A DNA stretch of 9,975 bases from Calditrichaceae bacterium (GTDB lineage: Bacteria > Calditrichota > Calditrichia > Calditrichales > Calditrichaceae). Below the pieces are notes generated by a model. It saw only the letters and a list, made by a program, of their open reading frames with translations. It was not told the origin of the DNA and made no database searches. Every line of letters begins with the position of its first letter. Positions within the stretch are counted from its first letter, which is position 1. Below, one piece after another: positions 1 through 6,133 of this stretch. Position numbers and translations under genes: made by a program. Location of the stretch: positions 1 to 9,975 of the forward strand of contig JAUXGF010000058.1 of NCBI GenBank assembly GCA_030622395.1. Reading direction: 5' to 3'.

Positions 1-411
1 CGCTTGGCCTCCGACTTCAAACCTCTCGGAATTTGGCTCACATTCAAAGCACAGCAAGTATTATGGCGGCAAAGTCTGAAAATAAGCGACCCAAAACCTG
101 CGGCGGTTGGTTATTATCAAGACGGCGAATATTATACTATTGACGCCCAGACTTCTGAAAAAATGGGCTTTAATAAAACATACAATGAATTATATCTTGC
201 AACCGATAAAAGTAAGCCAAATGATCAGTGGCTTTTTAGCGTCGTAGTCAGTAAATCAGTATTCAAGGGTGCTGAAGTTTCTCTTTTTATAGAAAATATT
301 TTTAATGACCGGGCTTATTATGTTGACCGTGAAGGATATTATAGATCCAGAAATCCAGAAATTTTTTGGGGAATTGCCTTTAGCAGCAAATTGGACGATA
401 TTTTTAATTGA
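1..411 (+). CDS. TonB-dependent outer-membrane receptor, C-terminal end (partial)
   Basis: This is the last 136 codons of a gene that begins upstream of the window; the frame is open from base 1 and stops with TGA at 409-411. The protein has the alternating polar/aromatic strands of an outer-membrane barrel. Its end reads like the last strands of a TonB-dependent receptor: a 'FIENIFNDRAYYVDREGYYR' stretch near residues 95-115, followed by 'RNPEIFWGIAFSSKL'. Members of this family import ligands across the outer membrane using energy from TonB. The plug domain, TonB box and signal peptide would lie outside the window, so the ligand cannot be inferred. The lipoprotein gene follows about 200 bp downstream in the same direction, and a barrel gene follows that, which suggests an envelope uptake operon. 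An AT-rich imperfect hairpin overlaps the stop codon. Confidence is good for a barrel receptor and moderate for the TonB-dependent subclass. Confidence 0.78.
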   Translation, partial: RLASDFKPLGIWLTFKAQQVLWRQSLKISDPKPAAVGYYQDGEYYTIDAQTSEKMGFNKTYNELYLATDKSKPNDQWLFSVVVSKSVFKGAEVSLFIENIFNDRAYYVDREGYYRSRNPEIFWGIAFSSKLDDIFN

Positions 412-447
412 TAATTGAAAATTATTTTTCTGTAATTTTTAATCAAT
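407..447. repeat. AT-rich imperfect hairpin overlapping the receptor stop codon
   Basis: ATTGAT (407-412) pairs with ATCAAT (442-447), and AAAATTA (418-424) pairs with TAATTTT (433-439), around an 8-base loop. The arms are almost entirely A/T with no GC-rich stem, so this is at best a weak terminator or an mRNA 3'-end structure. It may also be a short intergenic repeat. Confidence 0.35.
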
Positions 448-476
448 AAGTAATGTCTGAACGAAAAAGCGCCATC

Positions 477-567
477 TGTCATTCCGAATCCCCGATTAAT
501 CGGGGTGAGGAATCTTTAAACTCAATATTTACAATAAAAAGATTTCTCGCTCCGCATCGAAATGACA
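477..567. repeat. 91-bp MITE-like palindromic element (TGTCATTCCGA ends)
   Basis: The ends are inverted copies: TGTCATTCCGA (477-487) and TCGAAATGACA (557-567), matching at 10 of 11 positions. Inside are a perfect 16-bp palindrome, CCCCGATTAATCGGGG (490-505), and a second inverted pair, GAGGAATCTTT (507-517) against AAAGATTTCTC (538-548). The nested symmetry indicates a folded repeat or a small non-autonomous mobile element rather than coding sequence. No transposase is present. The element is open in the lipoprotein's frame, which is why that frame can be read back to an ATG at 453. Confidence 0.7.
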
Positions 568-596
568 ATGTTGGGTACTTTACGTTTAGACACTAT

Positions 597-600
597 GAGG
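597..600 (+). promoter_or_regulatory. Ribosome binding site that fixes the lipoprotein start at 609
   Basis: GAGG ends 8 bases before the ATG at 609. The earlier in-frame ATG at 453 has no comparable purine-rich site and would place a repeat element and 52 extra residues in front of a clear lipoprotein signal. Confidence 0.65.
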
Positions 601-608
601 AAAATAAA

Positions 609-1751
609 ATGAATAAAGTTCTTTATTTAATTATGTTATGCTTTATTATATCTTCCTGCGTTCATGATATTCCGACAGAAAAAGACGGGAGTTTTATTTA
701 TTCGGCTGTAATAATTGATACATTGGGCATTTTCCCTGTCGACGCTTCATTAGGATACGCGCCTTTTAAAAACAGAAGCGTAACTATAGAATCTAACAGT
801 TATTTTGAATCAATGGGAAACTCTAAAAAATATTACCTTGTTACTGATAACAGTGGTCGTATAACTATTGACAATCTTGCCTACTCTGGTTACTTATTAT
901 ATTCAGAATTTGTTGACACTCTAAAAGCAGACAGCACAGGGGCGCCGGATACTGTAAATGTAGGCGCATTAAAAGCAGTTGAGCTTACAAAGAATATATC
1001 AACCAATGATACTATTTATACCTCTACCGTTTTACCAAACCTGGTAGTTAATGAAATTTACTACGCGGGTCCCATAAATAAGGCCTTTTATTTCTTTGAT
1101 CAATTTGTTGAACTTTATAACGCCTCAAATGAAACCAAATATCTGGACGGTTTAATAGTAGCCCGGGCGCGGCAGTCTTTAAATCCTGATCTGGAAACTA
1201 ATGACTTTGTGCAGGTTCTTAATACCAATCAATTCCCCGGGACTCCCTTAACCGGAAGAGAATATCCGGTTGAACCCGGTGAATTTGTTCTAATCGCAGG
1301 GGATGCTTTAGATCATTCTCAATATATTGAAACCGCCCTTGACCTTTCACACGCCGGATGGGAATTTTACAACCCGTATTGCGGCGAGGAAGACAACCCG
1401 GCGAATAATGTTACGAATATTATTGAAAGCCGCACAATAGATTTTATGCTCAATTTAGTTGAGAATGCCATTGTTTTAGCCGATGGCAGCGAATGGGAAT
1501 ATGGAGAGTTTTCGGAATCCGGGTACACTCAATTTATTCATATCCCGATTAATACAGTTATAGACGCCGTTGATTATAGCTGTAATTCTGAAGGCACAAA
1601 AGAATTTACACGCCGTTTAGACGCCGGATACGCCGGGGTAGGTCTGTCTAAATACAGCGGGAAATCGGTGGAAAGACGTATACCCGGGTTTGATACAAAT
1701 AACAGCAGGGTAGATTTTATTAATCTTGATGTCCCAACGCCTGGGTATTGA
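609..1751 (+). CDS. DUF4876-type surface lipoprotein with lamin-tail-like domain
   Basis: A 380-residue protein starting at ATG 609. The N-terminus is a lipoprotein signal: MNK, a hydrophobic run, then the lipobox I-S-S-C with the lipidated Cys at residue 17. Residues about 27-120 look like an immunoglobulin-fold, carboxypeptidase-regulatory-like domain. From about residue 145 the sequence is lamin-tail-like and resembles the Bacteroidota family DUF4876: 'VVNEIYYAG', 'DQFVELYN', 'YLDGL', 'EPGEFVLIAG', 'DLSHAGWEFYN', 'DAVDY', 'SVERR' and a closing 'PTPGY'. No catalytic motif is visible. In the family, such lipoproteins sit beside TonB-dependent receptors, as here, so a surface role in ligand capture is inferred, not shown. 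The in-frame ATG at 453 is rejected because its extension encodes the 477-567 repeat. The DUF assignment is from memory of motifs, not a search. Confidence 0.72.
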   Translation: MNKVLYLIMLCFIISSCVHDIPTEKDGSFIYSAVIIDTLGIFPVDASLGYAPFKNRSVTIESNSYFESMGNSKKYYLVTDNSGRITIDNLAYSGYLLYSEFVDTLKADSTGAPDTVNVGALKAVELTKNISTNDTIYTSTVLPNLVVNEIYYAGPINKAFYFFDQFVELYNASNETKYLDGLIVARARQSLNPDLETNDFVQVLNTNQFPGTPLTGREYPVEPGEFVLIAGDALDHSQYIETALDLSHAGWEFYNPYCGEEDNPANNVTNIIESRTIDFMLNLVENAIVLADGSEWEYGEFSESGYTQFIHIPINTVIDAVDYSCNSEGTKEFTRRLDAGYAGVGLSKYSGKSVERRIPGFDTNNSRVDFINLDVPTPGY

Positions 1752-1767
1752 ATTTGATTTTATAAAA

Positions 1768-1879
1768 AGCTGTCAGCATTCAGCAATCAGCTTTCAGCGA
1801 TTCCGCATGGAAGAAATTTAAGTTACCGGATTTTATTAAAAGCTGAACGCTGACTGCTGATAGCTGATAGCTGAATGCT
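1768..1879. repeat. AGCTGA-type inverted repeat pair
   Basis: The left arm (1768-1798) is built from 'cagc/tcagc' units such as AGCTGTCAGCATTCAGC. The right arm (1841-1879) is built from their complement, GCTGA/GCTGATAGCTGA. Together they could fold into a long imperfect hairpin with a 42-base loop. This is a low-complexity intergenic repeat filling most of the 181-bp gap between the lipoprotein and barrel genes. It has no T-run and is not a typical intrinsic terminator. Confidence 0.6.
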
Positions 1880-1916
1880 TTAAATATCCCAACCATGCGG
1901 GAGCGGGATCATTATT

Positions 1917-1923
1917 AGAGAGA
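1917..1923 (+). promoter_or_regulatory. Weak ribosome binding site supporting a GTG start at 1933
   Basis: AGAGAGA ends 9 bases before GTG at 1933. The following codons give a charged N-terminus and a hydrophobic core, that is, an intact signal peptide. The next in-frame ATG (2041) would remove that signal. Confidence 0.5.
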
Positions 1924-1932
1924 TTTAAAACA

Positions 1933-3420
1933 GTGCTTAAAAAATATTTAGAAAAATCAAGCAAAATATGCCTTATCCTTTTTTCCATAATTCTAATTTG
2001 CAGCCAGAATCTGAACGCCGGAGATACAAGATTGCTTGCCATGGGTGAAATGACCTGGGCTGTCCCTGATATTGAAGCTCAAATAAATTTATATCAGATC
2101 GCCGGTAATACCGCCTGGCTTAAAGCAAATGATTCATTAAACTGGATGTATTATACCACTAACAGCCGCAATACTTGGGGCTCGTTAAAACGAAAATGGG
2201 ACGCCCAAAAAAATCAATTTCATTATTTTTGTTTTTCCGGACAAAAACACTTAGGAGATAATCAGATATTTTACGGTGAAATTCGTTATAACTGGGACTA
2301 CCGTCATGACATTACTAATGCAATAGAGAAAAACCCATACTCTGGGGATCCTTTTGTCTTAGCTGATTATACGAAAGGGGATATAACTTACCACGGTCCA
2401 GAAGTTTTTGCCGCATTTAATCATTTAATTCTGCCTTCCTTATGGTGGGGAGTAAGCTTGCGGTATAATATAAACAGCGGATTAAAAGATATTGAAACCG
2501 AACCTGAAATTATATGCTGTGAAATAAACGCCAGCTTTGATTTGATATATAGACTCAATTCCTCATCAACTTTCGGGTTATCTGTTAAACCGTATCAGAT
2601 ACAGAATATAACAAAATTAGTCAAACAAAAAGACGGGCAGTCGCCAACGACAAAACGCTACCGCGGGGAATTTGAATACAGGGAAAAAACCAGTAAAAAA
2701 GATCGAACCGCAGTTTATGAGGGATATGAAATTCGCCCTCAGTTTGCCTTTAATAATAATAATTTCGAGAATGTAACCTTCTTGTCATATTATTATCAGT
2801 GGCATAAACTTTATGACGGAAGTACGATCAGACATTACGATGGATACTATCAGGCGCAGCGTTACGGATTTCATTCAATTACGCAGGTTAATGTCAATAT
2901 TAAATATAATTCAAAACTGCTCCTTGAATATCATTTTAAATATACGGATGACTGGGCAAAAGAACCGCTTGCAGACTTAATGTTTTACAGGGCGTTTGAC
3001 AACTTACATAAAATTATATTAGGCGGGTCGTCAAACATTATTAATTATCCGCTTCTTGCGGCGTTTGAAATCCATTTACTGCATAGATATCCACGGCAAA
3101 ACGACTATATTGCAAGTAAAAACAGGAACGGCGCAATCACTGATTTTGATATTAGAAGCGGTTTAGAATATCACGCGGCTCCAAATATTGATATTCGGGC
3201 CGGATATATATACCGCGATTATTGTGAAGATGAGATTTGGAATCATTTCGGCGATTTTAGCGGTTCGTATGTAACTTTAGGCGCCGGATTAAGATTTAAT
3301 AAATTTGAGTTAGACGCTTCCGGTAATTTGGGAGTACTAACCGGAGGAGCTGACGCTGTAAATTCCGGGAAATCAAGAACAGGACTTAATATTTTAATCC
3401 GCTTCAAACAATATCTGTAA
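1933..3420 (+). CDS. Outer-membrane beta-barrel protein, DUF6850-like
   Basis: A 495-residue protein with a GTG start. Residues 1-29 form a signal peptide (MLKKYLEKSSK, hydrophobic stretch, cleavage likely after 'NLNA'). The Cys in 'ILIC' is not in a good lipobox. The rest is a run of alternating aromatic and polar segments separated by charged turns, as in an outer-membrane barrel. The N-terminal part has the 'LLAMGEM…NLYQIAGNTAWL' pattern, similar to the 'ANPA' segment of FCB barrel proteins. Residues 139-192, containing 'DPFVLADYTKGD', 'GVSLRYNI' and 'GLKDIETEPE', resemble the Bacteroidota barrel family DUF6850, whose genes I recall beside DUF4876 lipoproteins and TonB-dependent receptors. 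That arrangement is what is seen here. The last residue is Leu rather than the usual Phe or Trp. The role (accessory channel or surface assembly partner) is unknown. Barrel: confident. Family name: moderate, from motif memory. Confidence 0.65.
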   Translation: MLKKYLEKSSKICLILFSIILICSQNLNAGDTRLLAMGEMTWAVPDIEAQINLYQIAGNTAWLKANDSLNWMYYTTNSRNTWGSLKRKWDAQKNQFHYFCFSGQKHLGDNQIFYGEIRYNWDYRHDITNAIEKNPYSGDPFVLADYTKGDITYHGPEVFAAFNHLILPSLWWGVSLRYNINSGLKDIETEPEIICCEINASFDLIYRLNSSSTFGLSVKPYQIQNITKLVKQKDGQSPTTKRYRGEFEYREKTSKKDRTAVYEGYEIRPQFAFNNNNFENVTFLSYYYQWHKLYDGSTIRHYDGYYQAQRYGFHSITQVNVNIKYNSKLLLEYHFKYTDDWAKEPLADLMFYRAFDNLHKIILGGSSNIINYPLLAAFEIHLLHRYPRQNDYIASKNRNGAITDFDIRSGLEYHAAPNIDIRAGYIYRDYCEDEIWNHFGDFSGSYVTLGAGLRFNKFELDASGNLGVLTGGADAVNSGKSRTGLNILIRFKQYL

Positions 3421-3522
3421 TAACAAAAGTAGTGTCAAAAGTTATATAAAAAAGTAAAAATGATCTATCAGATAGATGTTATCTTGAAGGGTGTAAGATA
3501 AATGTAACATGGGAGTATTTTT

Positions 3523-3690
3523 TTACCCATCCCCTACCCCTTCCCTTATACAAAAGGGAAGGGGTTAAAACCTGTGTGCTTTGTATAAGTAATTAAGACA
3601 TATAAGATTAAGTGAGATGTAGTTTTCCCTTCCCTATTAAATTAGGGAAGGGTTACCCCGAAATATCGGGATGCAAGCAGGGATGGGTAA
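3523..3690. repeat. 168-bp terminal-inverted-repeat element with two internal hairpins
   Basis: The outer ends are a perfect 11-bp inverted repeat: TTACCCATCCC (3523-3533) and GGGATGGGTAA (3680-3690). Just inside the left end is a hairpin with a 12-bp stem (3536-3547 against 3554-3565, ACCCCTTCCCTT type). Towards the right end is a related 10-bp stem (3627-3636 against 3643-3652, CCCTTCCCTA type). A third, smaller hairpin, CCCGA-AATA-TCGGG, lies at 3657-3670 and has no counterpart on the left. The element encodes no protein. The structure fits a MITE-like repeat. Confidence 0.7.
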
Positions 3691-3860
3691 TAAAAATGCG
3701 CAGGTATCATTTGTTGTTCATTATTCGAATATAATATACCACTAAAAAGTTTTGAAAATAAGATTTTCTGAGGTATAAATAATAAAGATAGACAAGAATC
3801 TAAGAGGATAGGAGTTATTTTTAAAGTAAGTTATTGAAATATTAAAAGATACAAATTAAT

Positions 3861-3880
3861 CCCGAGGCGTCGGGATGACA
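3861..3880. repeat. CCCGA-N4-TCGGG hairpin with ATGACA flank, in the 5' leader
   Basis: CCCGA (3861-3865), loop GGCG, TCGGG (3870-3874), then ATGACA. TCGGGATGACA is the reverse complement of TGTCATCCCGA, one base different from the end of the 477-567 element, so this looks like a solo end of the same family. It lies 23 bases upstream of the AGGAG at 3898-3902 and would be in the leader of the downstream mRNA if transcription starts before it. Confidence 0.5.
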
Positions 3881-3909
3881 CTACCATAACAAATTTTAGG
3901 AGAATAGTT

Positions 3910-6102
3910 ATGAAAATAATTTTAGCGCTGTTACTTTTAACAGGATCAATGTATGCCCAAAACAGTTGGCAGGATGTTAAACAAGCCACACTGGGAGAAG
4001 AAGCTGATGAGGGTTTTTTTATTGATGAAAATACCGGGTGGCTTGGCGGAGATAAAGGCGTTATTTATGCAACCGGTAACGGGGGCGCAGTCTGGACAGT
4101 ACAAAGGGATACTTCTTCCGCCCAGGGTGAAATTAACGATATATATTTTATAGACGCCAATACCGGATGGGCTTGCGGTGAGGATGGCACTGTTCTTTAC
4201 ACCACAAACGGCGGGACGATATGGACTCCAAGCGGCAACGTATCTACAACGGAAAATTTATATGGCATAAATTTTATAGACGCCTCAATAGGTTATGCCT
4301 GCGGCGATGGCGGCGTTATTATTAAAACTACAGACGGCGGCTTACATTGGCTTTTATTGACAACACCCACGACACAAATAATCTATGATATTGAATTTTT
4401 CGACGCCAATAACGGAATCGCCATAATAAAAAAAAATGTGAGCAGTACTTTATGGACAAACAGCGGCGGATTTCTATGGAGCTTCGCATCCTTTACACCC
4501 GGGCAAAGTATTTCTACAATGCATGACTGCGATGTTGTAAAAGGAACTTCTCACGCCTGGATAATAGGTTATCATGGCAATGTTCATCATTCGACGGATA
4601 AGGGGAAGAACTGGAGCCTTTCCACCGCCTTTTATGGCACGAGTAATGCTTATGCCTGCGCTATTGATTTCGCCGACGCTAATACCGGCTATGCCGGCGG
4701 CGATGATGGAGAATTTTATCGCACCGCCGACAGCGGAGTTCATTGGGATACCGTATCAACGGGCACAGGTAATAGAATTAAAAAAGTATTTACTCTGGAT
4801 GCGAATAATGTAATCGTAATCGGCACAGGTCATCAGATACGTAAGAGTAATGACGGCGGCGACAGTTGGACGCCGCTTATTGACTGGCCGCGGGAAACTT
4901 TCCGGGCGATCGGCGTTGCAGATAGTCTAAACATAACCTGCTGCACATTTGGCGGTGATTTAACGCATAGTGATGACGCCGGGAATAATTTTAGTTTTCC
5001 GGGTAATGAAAATCTGCCGACGACAGGAGCGATTTTTTGCGTTGATTTTTATGATGTGAATCTTGGCTTTTACGGCGCGTCCGGCGGTGAAATTGCCAAA
5101 AGCGTTGACGGGGGGGCGACATGGTATAAAACAAATGTTACCGGCGCTAACGAATTAAGAAGAATTCAGTCATTCTTTATATACAATCAAGATATCGCCT
5201 GGGCCGGAGCCGGAAAAGGAGCGGGTATCCATGGAAGAGTATATAAAACAATAGACGGGGGTGAAAACTGGAATGAAGTGGCAGCCTTAGATGAGGTAAT
5301 TTATGGAGTATACTTTTTGAACGATCAAATTGGATATGCTGTAGGCGAATATGGTAAGATTTATAAATGCACTGACGGCAACACGTCTTGGACTATGATA
5401 GATTCAGTCGGTGAAAAGGATCTGACCGCCATTGATTTTATTGATAGTCAGACTGGATATGTCGTCAGTTATAACGGCATTCTTGGCAAAACAACTGATG
5501 GCGGTAATAACTGGAATATTGTTGATACCCTGGGATATATGGGTGGAGACATTTCAGACACTTATGAATTATGGGATATTCATTTTGTAGATAGTAATGA
5601 AGGCTGGATCGCATCTGGAGATATTTGGGGCAATAATGGCGCTTTTTACCATACCACGGACGGTGGCGACAACTGGGAAAAAATAGACTCTCCCAATGGA
5701 AAAACAGTCCGTGAAATAGAATTTGTAACCCCTACTTATGGCTGGGCCGCCGGAATGAGTGGCGCTATATTTGGTTATGGAGTTACCGTTGGAATTGAAA
5801 ATGATCTCAACCATAAATTGCCGCGTTCTATGGAATTATATCAAAACTACCCCAATCCATTTAATCCCGTTACGACAATTGAATATCAGCTCAATATATC
5901 CGGTTTGGTGGAATTAACTATCTTTGATATACAGGGCAGGCGCGTGCGTTCGTTAGTTAAATCAAATCAAAAACCGGGATTATACAGATTTTCGTGGGAC
6001 GGAAAAAATTCCAATGGATTATTAGTAAGCAGCGGTTTATATTTATATCAATTAAAAATTGATAATGCCATACACGCTAAACGTATGATCTTAATTAAAT
6101 AA
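3910..6102 (+). CDS. Secreted 14-blade Ycf48/BNR-type beta-propeller protein with T9SS sorting tail
   Basis: A 730-residue protein with ATG 3910 behind AGGAG (3898-3902). It has a short signal peptide (MKIILALLLLTGSMYAQ, cleavage near residue 16). Repeats of the form 'F-x-D-x-N-T-G-x-A-x-G-x-x-G-x-I-x-x-T-x-D-G-G-x-x-W' fill residues 20-624. The closing aromatic of each falls at W20, 62, 105, 147, 190, 235, 279, 320, F361, W405, 454, 494, 535 and 589, mostly 40-49 residues apart. A final half repeat at 602-624 has no closing Trp. The N-terminal W20 segment can complete it, as in 'Velcro'-closed propellers, giving 14 blades, which fits two seven-bladed propellers. Residues 641-730 ('YQNYPNPFNP…', a Gly/Asp turn, ending 'KRMILIK') form a T9SS type A sorting domain, so the protein is secreted or attached to the surface. 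No sialidase catalytic residues are evident. Ycf48-like propellers are usually binding or assembly scaffolds; the partner is unknown. It shares a transcription unit with the next gene. Confidence 0.85.
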   Translation: MKIILALLLLTGSMYAQNSWQDVKQATLGEEADEGFFIDENTGWLGGDKGVIYATGNGGAVWTVQRDTSSAQGEINDIYFIDANTGWACGEDGTVLYTTNGGTIWTPSGNVSTTENLYGINFIDASIGYACGDGGVIIKTTDGGLHWLLLTTPTTQIIYDIEFFDANNGIAIIKKNVSSTLWTNSGGFLWSFASFTPGQSISTMHDCDVVKGTSHAWIIGYHGNVHHSTDKGKNWSLSTAFYGTSNAYACAIDFADANTGYAGGDDGEFYRTADSGVHWDTVSTGTGNRIKKVFTLDANNVIVIGTGHQIRKSNDGGDSWTPLIDWPRETFRAIGVADSLNITCCTFGGDLTHSDDAGNNFSFPGNENLPTTGAIFCVDFYDVNLGFYGASGGEIAKSVDGGATWYKTNVTGANELRRIQSFFIYNQDIAWAGAGKGAGIHGRVYKTIDGGENWNEVAALDEVIYGVYFLNDQIGYAVGEYGKIYKCTDGNTSWTMIDSVGEKDLTAIDFIDSQTGYVVSYNGILGKTTDGGNNWNIVDTLGYMGGDISDTYELWDIHFVDSNEGWIASGDIWGNNGAFYHTTDGGDNWEKIDSPNGKTVREIEFVTPTYGWAAGMSGAIFGYGVTVGIENDLNHKLPRSMELYQNYPNPFNPVTTIEYQLNISGLVELTIFDIQGRRVRSLVKSNQKPGLYRFSWDGKNSNGLLVSSGLYLYQLKIDNAIHAKRMILIK

Positions 6103-6133
6103 ATTTATTAACTTATTTTAAGGAGGACGGCTT

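Larger units (their letters stand above)
3421..3909. other. 489-bp gene-free gap between the envelope module and the secreted-protein unit
   Basis: There is no plausible coding frame. The gap holds a short palindrome (ATCTATC-A-GATAGAT, 3463-3477), the 168-bp inverted-repeat element at 3523-3690, an AT-rich stretch at 3691-3860 that must contain the promoter of the downstream unit, and a CCCGA-N4-TCGGG hairpin at 3861-3874 just before that unit's ribosome binding site. TATAAT occurs at 3730-3735 but without a properly spaced -35 box, and I found no good Bacteroidota-type TAnnTTTG promoter. No convincing terminator follows the barrel gene. Confidence 0.6.

Noticed and set aside
3463..3477. ATCTATC-A-GATAGAT palindrome as an operator or terminator after the barrel gene
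   Set aside because: It is a short AT-rich symmetric sequence without a T-run or a nearby promoter; no evidence of function.
3730..3735. TATAAT as a promoter -10 box for the secreted-protein unit
   Set aside because: The nearest TTGTTG (3711-3716) is only 13 bases away, and the region is so AT-rich that TATAAT is expected by chance.
4474..4743. Minus-strand open frame inside the propeller gene
   Set aside because: It is antisense to repeated blade codons, with a Gly/Ala/Ile-rich product and no credible domain.
3910..6102. Sialidase or other glycosyl hydrolase, from the Asp-box-like D-G-G-x-x-W repeats
   Set aside because: Blades follow the Ycf48 pattern throughout, and no arginine triad or other catalytic set could be identified.
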